Assembly: GCA_022496805.1 (NCBI GenBank)
Contig: CM040087.1
Location: forward strand, 32,698,253 to 32,762,252
Direction of reading: 5' to 3'
DNA: 64,000 bases
Source: Pohlia nutans
Taxonomy: Eukaryota > Streptophyta > Bryopsida > Bryales > Mniaceae
The position numbers and the translations under genes are program-made. Positions 1 through 11,900 of this stretch are shown one piece after another; position 1 is the first letter of the stretch, and each line of letters opens with the position of its first letter. Below the pieces are notes generated by a model. That model searched no databases. It had not been told where the DNA came from and worked only from the letters and a program-made list of their open reading frames with translations.

Positions 1-1742
1 ATGTTTGTTTTAGGGGTCCCAACCAATTAAAATATGACATGTGTCAATTTTCATAAGAATTTATCAACTATGTTAAGAGGTTTTGAAACTCAAATCATCA
101 AGTTTCAATTTTGATTACAATAAATGGCGTATTTAGTGTCCAAGACATTATTTCTCAAATCCTGACACTATTTAATTGTAGGGAGATATTGTGTCATCGT
201 AAGAAAAAAAATGAATGTAGTGTTCCAATGACATATGACAACTTTATAATAAACATTGTCACCTTATGTCACTCTCATTACTTGGAAAGAACATGACACT
301 CTCAATGAAAGTGGGAATGACAACTAACAAACTCGTGCGTAGTGTCAAGGCACACTAATTCTTTTCACATGTGAATGAATTGTGATAAGAGACACACCTA
401 AAAGGGTGTACACACTATATATGCATGGTAAATAAGGTACACCAACCTATTACCACCACGTTTGCAATTCCGCTTTCATGTACCGACGGTGGATATTTTT
501 GATATGGAATGTACACCAATAAAACATGCATGAGGGGAGAATTGGAAACATGGTAGTAATAGATTGGTGTACCTTAGTTAATGAAGCAATCACAAATGAA
601 TCAAAGTGGATCCTATACCCATGTGATGAAGTTAGTAGAACTACTTGGCTAAACGAACAGACACTTCATTCACGTCGGCCCTTAAATGTGGTCCGGAGTT
701 TCTATCTATCTATCTAGAACTACTTTCAACATCTCTTATATTAAGTACATAGCGTCACGATACCATGTCACAAAATCATCCTCATTTTACATCCATACCT
801 TTCATTTCATTTTTCATCATGTTCTCAATGAAATTGTTCTCCACATTTCCCATAATGTTCCCCAATGCTTTGCATTACATTCCCTAGTGTTCCCTTCATG
901 TTCCCATCATGTTTCCTAATGTTCCCAAAGTTCCTAGGTTCCTTTTGTGTTTCCAATTGATTCGCACGTTCCCAATGCAATGTTGGTACATTGCAACAGG
1001 GTGTTTGCTTGTATTTTTTATTCACAATTATCTCAAGGTCAATGTTACTCTACCTCTTCTTTTTTATCAAAGTGGGGGCACCAATTCATTTAAACTTACG
1101 ACCTGCCTAAGAGGTGATGATTGTTTGGCCGCAATGCTGGTCAAATGCAACAAAATCTCAACATTGCGTGTGTAGCATCGTTTTGAGCAACTCTTGATAA
1201 GAAATTATCCTAGAATGTCAGATGGTCAAAAGCCGAATGGGAATCTGGTAGAGTAGGATTGTTGAGCTTTTTGGTGTGGTAGTTGCGTAGTTGACATTAT
1301 ATGCAACTTTTCCTAAATGCATCCATCATGATCCGGCACACCAGCTCCTTGTCATTCTTGTGCACATGTCAAAGTGATGTAAGATCGTGGACATTGTTCG
1401 AGTAAATTTTGATTTTCAAATTGTTTCACCAAGAGTTGATCTTACATTTTAATAAACTTCTTTTGTTTTAAAAAAAACGCTATTTGACACCGTAGCAAGG
1501 GTGGGTCAAACAAACACTTTATTCACGCCGACGTTACAACAAGATTGAAGTTCATTCTCTCTTAAAAAAAACATATTTAGGTTAGGTTTTCATGTTCAAA
1601 TTGTTTGCAATTTAAGCAAGGGCTATAGAAAACGTTACTTTTTGTTGCTAGAGCAACGCTCACTTTGGAATGTAGTTGGATAAGGAAAACAAATGAATAG
1701 AGTTATTCATATATGTATGTTCATATATATAATTATTTTCTA
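1..1742. other. AT-rich intergenic DNA, no gene seen
   Basis: Only short chance reading frames are present. Around 840-950 a short degenerate repeat of a GTTCCC-containing 10-mer occurs. I recognise no coding, RNA or mobile feature here. Confidence 0.6.
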
Positions 1743-1745
1743 TAA

Positions 1746-1845
1746 CACTAGTAGAAAAGGCTCATGTGTCGAGGGCAACATTTGTTTAGAACTGGGCAAT
1801 ATTGCCTCAACATCTACCTCACCGCAAACACCTTTTCTACGAGTT
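1746..1845. mobile_element. CACTA-like MITE, 100 bp
   Basis: The left end reads CACTAGTAGAAAAGG and the right end CCTTTTCTACGAGTT, an imperfect inverted pair. The element is flanked by a direct TAA at 1743-1745 and 1846-1848, matching the 3-bp duplication of CACTA (EnSpm) elements. A relative lies at 37779-37875; both carry internal GGGCAAC/GGGCAAT motifs. It is far too short to encode anything. Confidence 0.65.
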
Positions 1846-2349
1846 TAAGTAGCTTTCAATCATAAATTGACAACTTTAATATTATTATTTTTTGAAGGTT
1901 TTGATGATTTCATTTATATTTTTGCCCATTTATTTAACATAAAGATTGCCACTCCCAAAACCAAGTAAGAATAAATAAGATTCAGTAAAATCAAGTAAGC
2001 AAAAATTGACCTTAAAAAATTAGGCTGGTACGAAATGCTTTTGCATAAAGGTCACAATTAGGTGCATTTACCTTAGAGCTTACCAAACATGAAATGAGTG
2101 TGGCTAGAAGTCAATTGAATACAGAATTGCTCAATCTCATGTGCCCGTCCACATGATTGACTGGATTATTGACTACATTCATGAGCACCTAATGATATGT
2201 ATTGTGAAAACAATTCAGGTGACTGGCTACCAAAAGTTGACTGAAAGGACTAATTTGCCAAACATTGCTATTCCCTAATTGCCAAAGCCTACAACTCATT
2301 TCATTATGAGACTATGAATGCTTTTGGCCGGTTTGGTGTAGGACCTTAA

Positions 2350-3156
2350 CCCCTAACCGTCCTGACGTTCATGTTCTGAACGTTTTTGGGGACATTCATC
2401 TTTGAATGACTGTAACTTTTGCAAAACGTGTTCAAAAATAATGAAATTTTGCAAAAACTACCCGCATGATGTACAAAATGTGTTGTGAAATTTTTAGATC
2501 AATCCAAGATGAATTGAATTTTTGGTAATCATTTGAAAGTAGGTATCTTTTTTTTTGGACAATTCTGTGAATTTTGATGGCAACAACTTTGGAAGCTTGT
2601 ATCTCCTTCATCCCAAGTCCGTTTTCAATAAACCTTGCTGAGTTGAATTTCCCTTGAAGTTCACTTATCATGATAAAAAATTTCATGCCAATCCATGTTG
2701 TTATGAATGTTTGGAAGTCATTTTAGTGCACGGGTCTAGTTTGGACACTTTTTGCTTTTTGGTTCAAATGGGTCACTTTTCGGGCTACTTTTTGACATCG
2801 CAAGGCCATTTTAGGGCATATCAAAAAAATTCACGAGGCTTTTCTGGTACCAATGTGTTTATGTGATGATTTTGAACTACTTCATAGTTCAAAGTTTTTT
2901 CATTTGAGTAATTTTGAAAATGAATTTCACCTCTAATTGTGTTGCTAGGAAAATTTCAGCATCCTTTTTTAGCACTAAAACACTATGATCTTGCAATCTA
3001 TATGGCCAAATGACTCCAAAATTGATCCACATGATTTACAACATGTATGTTACAAGATTGTATGGTTGAGATTTCTATACCTCATTTACATTTAGACCTA
3101 TAACACGTCAAAAGCGATGATGATTTTAAGCCCAAAAAAGCTAGAGACCCTCAGGG
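2350..3156. mobile_element. TTAA-flanked element, family D (807 bp)
   Basis: TTAA at 2346-2349 is followed by CCCCTAACCGTCC, and CCCTCAGGG precedes TTAA at 3157-3160. The C-rich start, G-rich end and TTAA flanks match the other TTAA elements of the window, although the inverted match is poor. No second copy was found here, and the internal short reading frames resemble nothing I know. Confidence 0.5.
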
Positions 3157-3227
3157 TTAAACAAATATACCCTTAAGCCTTTAATGCCAAGAATAATGTT
3201 TAACAAATATTTCCTTTGTTGGGAATT

Positions 3228-3440
3228 ATTTCAGGGGTTGCACTCTACATTATGTTTGAGGATCACGTATGTTTATGAACCCTTCCAAAAACCTCTTCTA
3301 TATGAGAAGTTATATGTCTAAAAAAATTTGTATACAAATCTATTCCGTACTAAATATATGTTTATTGTAAGTATTTTTAGCTCTAGATATGTTTATTGTA
3401 TTGATACGTCATACGACAGTGTTCAAATTAACTCTTTGGT
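3228..3440 (+). repeat. Partial copy of repeat family J
   Basis: The block starting GGGGTTGCACTCTACATT and ending near GTGTTCAAATTAA matches, with gaps, the complete J element at 61312-61582 (reverse strand there) and the copy at 63250-63643. The right terminus is not recognisable, so it is a fragment. Confidence 0.6.
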
Positions 3441-5707
3441 ATCTAGAGTAATGTAGTTGCGTGCACTGGTTTTCAATATTTTTTTTCCACTGTGATTGAT
3501 ACTATCATAAATAGAATGAATTAAATTAAAAACTAATCATAAGTCAATTGTATTCTTAACTGGAGTGGAGAAAATTTTCCTAAATTAGAGAATCATCTAA
3601 TGGTGGAATTGCAAGATTATAGTATGTCTTTCAACCGTATAATGCACACTCAAAAATGAGATTTTGTGACTTCAAAGTTAAATAGAATTTAATATAAATT
3701 TTCTAAAATGAAAGTGACGTGGTTCAGCGATGCCCTGTGTCAACACCTCTCCATTGCAATCTTTCATTTCAAGAATGGACTGAGACATAATTATTGTGAA
3801 TTTTATAAAATAGAGACTTATATGTGTACGGTTTAGCCAGGACAAAAATTTACACGTAAAAATTTGAAAGAAGTTGGTACATTAATCAAGATCAGAATAC
3901 ATACACTGCCGGAAAGAACACAATCCAAAAAAAATGAAATAACAAACTCCCAAACACTAGATATACAACATAGTACATGTGTCGTATTTGTAAGTATTTG
4001 CTATTTTTTTAGGTGTTTGTAGTATTTTGGTATTTTGAACATGGTATTTTGATAGTTGCACAACTCTAAATTGAAATTTTATTTTTCTAAAAGAGGTGTA
4101 TGATAAATCTCCAAATATAAACTTCACAATTCAAAATCTAATTCTTCATGAATTTTCTGTTCTTTGCATTTTTGACACTCTAGTGATTAGGTGAGAATGT
4201 GGTCAGCTAGGCATTAAAGGGATAATATCCCTTTAGTGCACTCACGTCTACTTATACGTGTTTAGTACATTACCCCCCATCCTTTGGGGAAATATTTTAA
4301 AGTTGCTCTTGCCAAAAAAAAAGGTGAAAAGTGGACATGATGTTGATAATGTTACCTCTTGAAAGAGTGGATCTTTGAAGAAAACAAAATCATATTAAAA
4401 CCCATTTGAATTGCAACTCATAAGGTTTGAATTCATTTGAAATTTAAAAAGTCTTATGAGTTGCAATTCATAATTCTAAATTTCATGATAAAACCTTTTG
4501 AAAATCTTATGAGTTGCAAAATGGTATGCCTTGTTTGAAGTAGATAGGGCCACATCAAGTATAAAGCATAGGACAATTATTTTGGGACAAATATGCCCAA
4601 AAAAAGGACAATTATTTCCAAAAAGAGGGAGCATAGGAAAATTGAACATATTTTTCAACTATATTAATTCACTGCCAATCCATGCTTATGCAATGTGAAA
4701 AATCGACAAAAGAATCCAACATTGTATAGTTGAGATTATAACAATGATTCAAATTATATTCTATCTTTGAAAATGAAATTTTTGACATGCCTCAATTTAA
4801 TCATAAATGGAATGAAGAGAACATTTTCATGAATTATGAAACATCACTTTGACTATGCATAGTGTTGACAATTGAATATACAAGCTAAGGAAAGTGCCAA
4901 ACAAAGCATTTTAGAATTACCAAAGATTTATGAAGTGAAGGGGACTTCTTGATATGTAGTTGAGTCCATGATATTTTACGTGACATTCATCAAAGTAACC
5001 GATAATTACAAATAATCAAGTTATATAAAAGTGAAAAGGAAGTTAGATTTATACATAGAGGTTGATGAAAATGAATGGAAAAACATTAGTCTATAATTGG
5101 ACTATTGTTGCTTATGAGATAAGTTCATTCCTAAACAACGTCAACCCTTCTAATTCATGATTTGTAAAGATTTAGATCCGTTCATCAAACCTCAAATCGT
5201 TGGATCTATTGCCATTTGTAGGAATAGATTATATGTACATCTCAGAATTTCGAAGAAAATAAGTTTTGACTGCCCAATATTGTGCATTTGACTCAGTGGG
5301 AAAAGTGTTCAAACCTGTGGTTTTTTTAGAAAATTCGTGAAGTTCAATGACTCCAAAAATGTTGGGATTTTTAGAAGAGCTTGTGTGAGATGTGGAGAAC
5401 TTTTGACCATCAAAGTGGGAAAATATGCATTCACGGAACACTTCAAAAGGAGTCTTGCAATTCAAGGAGGTCAAAATTTCTATGAAATTGGGGCGCTTTC
5501 CTACTTGATATTTTATAAAATTCCATAAATTCAATTTGTGTGTTTTTGGTATGATTTTTGGCCCTCCATAACCGTAATTGCCCATAAGAAATTCTATAAA
5601 AAATTCACACTGCAAAAAGAGTGCTATAGATGAGAAAATCGATGTCGAATCTATACATCAAACAATTGTACAAACAAAGATTGAATAGGTTGTTGGGTAG
5701 TTGGGGG
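3441..5707. other. Intergenic DNA, no gene seen
   Basis: AT-rich, with chance reading frames only. A small perfect hairpin (AAAGGGATA/TATCCCTTT) lies at 4216-4235. The stretch ends in GGGGG immediately before the TTAA of element E1, which may be the right end of a further TTAA element whose start I could not find. Confidence 0.55.
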
Positions 5708-5711
5708 TTAA

Positions 5712-6613
5712 TCCCTAAACGTCCCAACATTCAAAAATTGGATCACGAATAGATTTAAAGCCTTATAACTTTCTCATACAAACTTGGATGATTGTCATCC
5801 AAATCACCTCTGAAAGCCTACTAACCCCTAAATGCCTAGAGCCCTCTCCAAATTCAGCAGTTTTGCAAAGCTGCATTATAAAATGCAATCTAGAGGGATA
5901 TTTTCAACTTGATACATGAATAGAAGCTGTACAATATGAATTTTAGATTCTATCCATACGATTAGATCTATGATTACTATTACGAGTAATTTTGTATAAA
6001 ATTTGAAACGTGAAATTCAAAATTATTTTGTAATTCAATTACGAATAAGATATTGACAATCTATAGATGAAATTCATTGTGATTGGTTGAAATGTAATAC
6101 TCTAAGTGTAGTGATTTTTGGAGATTTTTTGGTTGCTTAATTTTATGAGTTGACTTTTTTTTAGAACACATTTACACTGAAATCTTCAAAATTTTGGGTG
6201 AATCACTACAACATGAAATGAGGCATAAAAATTTCACAAATCATTCCCTTTCTAATCAAATCACATATACATGAAGCTAACTTCCCGTAGAATTTGCAGT
6301 AAAAATTCCACATTGCAAAAAGTGCATGACAAATGAGAAATTTTGAATGAAATCTGTACGTTGTCCAAAAAATGAACACTTTGGCAGTTAGGGGTTAAAT
6401 TCTCTACCAGTTACAGTAAACCTTTTGTGATGGGGAACTATTGATAATATTGGAGAGGCCTCCAACTACAAGTATGTCTAATTTGTTGGGTAGATTTTAT
6501 GCTTGCAATGGTCTTCTCATGTACACCTCATGTACATCTAAGCCATGCTAAATATCTCAGGCTAATATCTACTTCTTGTTGAAAGGGTTGGTACATTTTG
6601 GTACATTTAGGGG
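5712..6613 (+). mobile_element. TTAA-flanked element E1, interrupted by element A1
   Basis: TTAA at 5708-5711 is followed by TCCCTAAACGTCCC, and CATTTAGGGG precedes TTAA at 6614-6617. Without the A1 insertion (5825-6394) the element is about 330 bp. Its first 110 bp match, in reverse orientation, the stretch 55845-55958 (E2), which lacks the insertion and so supplies an empty site. Confidence 0.65.
5825..6394 (+). mobile_element. TTAA-flanked element A1 (570 bp), nested in E1
   Basis: It starts CCCCTAAATGCC and ends CAGTTAGGGG, with CTAA (a decayed TTAA) at 5821-5824 and TTAA at 6395-6398. Related copies are A2 (23807-24978), A3 (reverse, about 37236-37773) and A4 (40080-40515, shorter). Internal sequence is non-coding. 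The host repeat E2 has one uninterrupted TTAA at the matching place (55856-55859). Confidence 0.75.
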
Positions 6614-6617
6614 TTAA

Positions 6618-6985
6618 ACACTTTCCTACTTGATATTTAAATTCTATTAAAAATAAAAGTTGGAAAATTTGAGAATTTAGAATATTCTTCAGAATTTTGA
6701 GGTTTCATATATATATATATATTTAATGAATACGACCATGGCTTATTGGCGTAGGTATTGACATTTATTAAAAATAAATCATCTAAATATATGTAAATTC
6801 ATCCAAAATTTTGTAGATTTCATCAATCCTGCTTTTAGAAACGATTTTGACCTTTTTTATAAAAAAATTAAAAATTAAAAATCCTCTGTACCGATTTTAA
6901 TGATTTCATCCACTAACTTACAAAACAGCCACTAACGGAAAATTCTCTGTTAGTAAGTTCGTAAGTTACGTTACCGAGGCCTTTC
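6618..6985. other. AT-rich upstream DNA of the THADA-like gene
   Basis: Contains a short TA run near 6708-6722 and no recognisable feature. GC content rises sharply after about 6960, where I place the promoter/5' leader of the next gene. Confidence 0.4.
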
Positions 6986-7020
6986 ACGTTGCTGGGACTT
7001 GGAGGTTTGGAACGCAAACA

Positions 7021-7036
7021 ATTAGGGTTAGGGTTT
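7021..7036 (+). promoter_or_regulatory. Telobox-like motif near the THADA-like gene leader
   Basis: ATTAGGGTTAGGGTTT is two adjoining plant telobox units. Such motifs are common close to transcription starts of plant translation- and RNA-related genes. Here it sits in a GC-rich stretch (about 6960-7308) that probably holds the non-coding first exon. A candidate donor (CCAG|GTCCGT) at 7308/7309 would pair with the acceptor before 8922. Confidence 0.45.
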
Positions 7037-7356
7037 AAGGTGCACCTAAATTCACAGGATTCACTCGCCACGCGCGCCGTCGGTGCCGCTTGCACGAGCA
7101 TCGGGCAGGTCAGTCGCTTTCATCTCTCATTCATCGCTCTTGTGAATTGATTGTTGTCAGAGAGATTTGAGAATCTCTCAGAGTTCTTTGTCTGCGAGGA
7201 AGCAGGACGAGTTTCTTTGCGGGCCGCAACGTTGTTGTTGTGGTTTGGTTCCATTATACAAGGCTTTTTGCGCTCATGTAGACGCCGGTCATTGAATTCC
7301 TGCGCCAGGTCCGTGCATTTTCTTTTGTTCATTTTCTACTTGTGAAGGAATACTTC

Positions 7357-8190
7357 CTCTTTCTGATTCTGCTTACTGAGCGCACGCATTACGATCTTTG
7401 AATAATGTGAGCAAGGGAAATCTCATGAGAAAGCTCTCTTGCACGTTGAATTATGTAGTGTAGGTAACGCACTAGCACTAAGAATTCTATTATCAATTTG
7501 TTCTTTATAGCTTTTACTGACCGTCAGTATTAGTAGAAATGCGTCGTAACGAACAAGTGTCGCAATTTCAGAAGCTGATATGCATCAGCTGGAAGCATTC
7601 TTGTGATTTGACATGATAGCTTCTACTTACGATTTGCTCTCTCTGATTCTGAGCGCACTCATTACTGATATGAAGATTTTTGGACAACGTGAGCGAGGGA
7701 AATCTCATGAGAGAGCTCTCTTGCACGTAGAATTATGGAGTGTAGGTAACGCACTAGCACTAAGAATTCTATTATCAATTTGTTCTTTATAGCTTTTACT
7801 GACCGTCAGTATTAGTAGAAATGCGTCGTAATGAACAAGTGTCGCAATTTCAGAAGCTGATATGCATCATCTCGAAGCATTCTTGTGATTTGACAGGATA
7901 GCTTCTACTTATGATTTGCTCTCTCTGATTCTGAGCGCACGCATTACTGATATGAAGATTTTTGGACAATGTGAGCGAGGGAAAGCTCTGAATTGTAGAA
8001 TTATGAAGTGTAATTAATGCACTAGCACTAAGAAATCTACCAGGTCCAGGAATCAAGTTGTTATTTGTATACTTTAGTAACCGTAAGTATTAGTATTAAT
8101 GCGGTACTGGTGATCGTCATGAACAAGTGTCGCAATTCCGAAATGGCAGTTGTGATACGCATCAGCTCGAAGCTTGTAGTGATCATCTAT
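7357..8190 (+). repeat. Tandem triplication, unit about 280 bp, in the 5' leader intron
   Basis: Units lie at about 7357-7637, 7638-7918 and 7919-8190. The first two are nearly identical; the third has diverged and carries small indels. All share blocks such as GCACTAGCACTAAGAA and GAACAAGTGTCGCAATT. The array lies between the inferred leader exon and the acceptor at 8921, so it would be intronic. Confidence 0.85.
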
Positions 8191-8929
8191 TTGATGCGGT
8201 ATTTAGACGTTTTCCCAAAGGTTTCATGTTCTGTATGCTGTGGCTTCTTTGAGTAGATTGCAGAATACATACTACTACTGGCCACTTTCATCTCGTATCA
8301 AAGTACTGATAGAGTTCGTCCTCTTCATTCACCAACATGGTATGTTTGCGGTTGATTTTCAGTCATGTCGCGCCTGCTTTTATTTGATGTTTGCATTTGG
8401 TTTGCCAATGAATAGTCTCGAAAGTATGGGTTGATGACAAACTTGTTGTAAGGTGTAGGGTTTAGTACTTGGACTCTGGCTTTGGCTTCCGTGTTTGAGC
8501 GAATTTTTGATTACTCTGGTTTATAGCATTTTATCGGTTGTGAATCTTCTGGCCAATTCACCAACAGACACTAAGGGACGTTGGCGAATTAATGCTGAAG
8601 AAGCAATAAATCAATAAATCGAGTATGTCTGTATCGTTTTAGGAGCATGGTCTAGGTACTCCTATATGTCGGATGTTAGATAGTCTCGTGAACTATTAGG
8701 GCCTCGAGCTGCGCAACTTGTTGTTTCAGACACCAAATCGACGTCATTCAGGGTTCAAAAGGTCGTCGATGATTATTACGAATACTATTCTCCAACAGGC
8801 TTGGAAATGAGGTTATGTTTCTGTCTGTCGTTGAACAGTACGTCACAGGATTTTGAAATTGTGCACCATATTTCAACCGGACATATAAATTTTATATGAG
8901 ACTGAGCCTCTTTGACTGCAGGTGGCAGG

Positions 8930-11900
8930 ATGGCAGTTCGGTGGAAAGCCGGTCAGAGGCGGAAGCGGTGGACGGAGCAAGCCATTTCTCTCCCGGCCAA
9001 TGTCCTTATTCAGCTTCAAGAAGCAGATGTATCAGTCGATTTGTCATCTGATGCGTCATTTACGAATTTTGCAAAGCAGCTTCTTTCGTTTGGAGAATTG
9101 CCATCTACGTTTGCTCAAATAGCGGCAACCAAAGCTCTTTCGGATGCATTGCTGTCCGTGCTGAAATCTAGTCCTATTTCAGCCCAGATAGCTCTGCGTC
9201 TTTATGTAGAGCTTTTATTTTTGCACAACTCTCGTCCCCTTCACCGTGGTTTGCTGACACCCTTATCACGTCTTTCCAAGGATTGGGAATTCAAAGTAGC
9301 GAACGCACTCAAGTGTTGTTGCTTGGAGTATGGTCAGGGCGGAATCAAGCACCAAAGGTTTTCTATAGTAGGAGTTGCAACATCTATCGCCAATCTTCCA
9401 CAGCCGGGCTTATTGAGAGGAGTATTAGAGATCTGTTTAAACATTTGTACTTTATCTTCTTGCTACGATGTAGCTTGGGTGCTAGATTACTCCAATGAAG
9501 GGGGGCGACCCCCTCCAAATACAATGGAGGATACCCAAGACGCTGTTGGCTCTCTTTACTACGTGCTGCAAAATTACTCTCAGTGGTTCATAAACGCGGA
9601 TTCGGATGAAAGTGTCTTATCGGACGGAGTATCAGTCGGGGAGACTCCAGGTGATCTCAGAATTTTAAATGACAAACCTGAAGTAAATATGGAAGGAAGG
9701 AATATGCAGTTGTGGTCAGGGTCTGGACCTGCGGTGTATGGCAGAGTAGTTAAAACACTCATAGATGTACTTCAAACCTCAGCACTGTCTCGAGACTGCG
9801 TGGTGGCCGCAGGGGTGGGACTATGTGCCGCAGCCTCATTCAAGAACTCTCAAGAGGAAGTTGTTTTATTACTGGCTAAATCAGTCTTTGCTGATTCTGC
9901 AGCTCAAAGCTTTGCTCTACTATCAATTGCGGATGGTGTTAGCGAAGGACCCAATAATTTTGGGATGTTGGACGCTGCTATTAGGGAACAATGCCAAAGT
10001 AGCCTCTCTGCTGAGGTCAGCAGATTTTCTGAGTTTGGCAAGCTATGTGTGTTGCGGGGACTCTTAACTGCCCTGCCTCGAGCAGCACTTAACATTCCTC
10101 TTCTTATTCGAGGGAATAACAGTTCTGCTGGGTCCTGTACTGGGAATGAAGGTGGCGAACCAGCGTGGAAATTATGGACAATTCTCTATGATGGAATATT
10201 GCCTGCTCTTTGTAAGCTCTCTGAAGGTTCTGTTGACAGCCACTTCAAGTTTCACACAGTGACAGCTCTTCAGATGTGCTTGCAGCAAATACGTGCTTCT
10301 GTGACCGGCAAATTAACCCTAGAAGCGCTCCAACGACTGGCCGAAGCAGCCAATATCCATAAAGTCTTGATTAGTGGATATGAGCCGTTGCCTTCAACTA
10401 TGATATCTCAAATTCTACAGATTGTGTGGAATAACTGGGAAGATCCTCTTACTCAAACCGTGAAGCAGGTGCAAGCTATCTTCGACCTCTTAGTAGATGT
10501 TCAGTTTGTGTTCGCACAACAGAGGGAAAATGACGACAATGGTAATGTTGAAGTCAGTAACGGGGAGTTTGTGAAGCAGATAGCATCAAATCTGCTAGCA
10601 GAGGGACGCTACAGAAAGGGCAAGTATGTGCCATTGGCCTCTTTAGCTGTGCGGATTGGTGCGGAAAAAATGCTGTCTATGAATCCAAACCTGCTATTTG
10701 ATACATTTCATGCACAGTCCGATGATGACGTGTGCTGTTCTGCAAGCTCATTTTTAAAAACATTTCTGGAGCGTCTCAAAGCGGATTGCTGGAGCTCTTT
10801 TGGTGGAGTTATGGAAGGCGATGTAGCCTTCAGGCGGCTTTGGATCCCTCCTCTACTGACCGTTCTTCTTTCTGGGAATTCCCGCCTTAGGACCAATCTT
10901 AATACATATGCACTACCTGTTGCCATGCGGATTGATCCGGACAGTGTGGTCTCCATACTGGCATTCATATTGGATGGAGCCAACAAATGGGGAGAAAGGT
11001 CCAGTGTCAACTGGGAGTATCTGAAGGGTGCTCCAGGCTTGCCTTCTCACCTAACAATGCATCAGCGTGTAGCAGCTTTGATATCAGTGTTAAAAGTGGC
11101 GCGTTCTTTGGTTCTTATCAATGGGGATATTGAACAAGAATTTAGCACGGCGAGTTCTGTCCCAAGGGTTTCTAATGGGGATACAACCTCATCTCTCAGT
11201 GAGGTTGTTGTTGTGAGGATTCAAAACGAGGTTGTTCAGGTCCCTCTATCATGGCTAGAGCAGGCGTTAACCCATCTTGATGATAGCTTACGGGTTGATG
11301 CGGCAGAACTGATATGCCTGAACCCAAAAACAGCATCCATGCCATCTTCATTGGAATTGAAAATGTTGAAACTCTCAATTCCCTTAAATATGAGGTGTTC
11401 ATCCACATCGTTTCGAATGCGATGGACTAGTCTCTTGAAGAATTTCTTCAGTCGTGTACGAACTGCAGCATGGAGGCAGCATAGGCTGGAAAATGAACCT
11501 CAGCCTGTGAAGGTATCCTCTTCTGCCATCAGTTATGGGGATGAGAAAAAGAAGAAAAGGGTTGCAGCAGCAGAGAAGCAGAAGAAAGGGTCCATCAAGC
11601 TTAATGAACATGAAGATGATGAGCAGGTTTCTAGGGATGGGGTGAGCATCGCTGAGATGCAAGAATTTATGCAGTTGTTGAGCCAGTACTTACTGTCTTC
11701 GCTCTATCCATCTGCCCCTTATGAGCGCAAAAACATGGCAACCGAGCTTTTGAATGCAATAATTGAGGTTTGGAGCCTATCACCTGAGACGAAGCCGATG
11801 GAATCGAACTCACTTGTTGCAGAGGGTTTTTCGCCCTATCAAGCTGGCCTTCTATCGGCAGAGGCGACTCTTGTGGTTGTTGGTGCAATTGTGGATAGCT

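Noticed and set aside
2432..2866. Opposed frames in element D as a transposase
   Set aside because: No DDE-like motifs and far too short.
4213..4240. Small palindrome as a terminator or element end
   Set aside because: An isolated hairpin of about 9 bp is expected by chance in AT-rich DNA and has no flanking support.
8912..8930. Start of the THADA-like protein at 8912
   Set aside because: That codon is TTG and lies in the intron before the acceptor at 8920-8921; the first ATG after the acceptor is at 8930.
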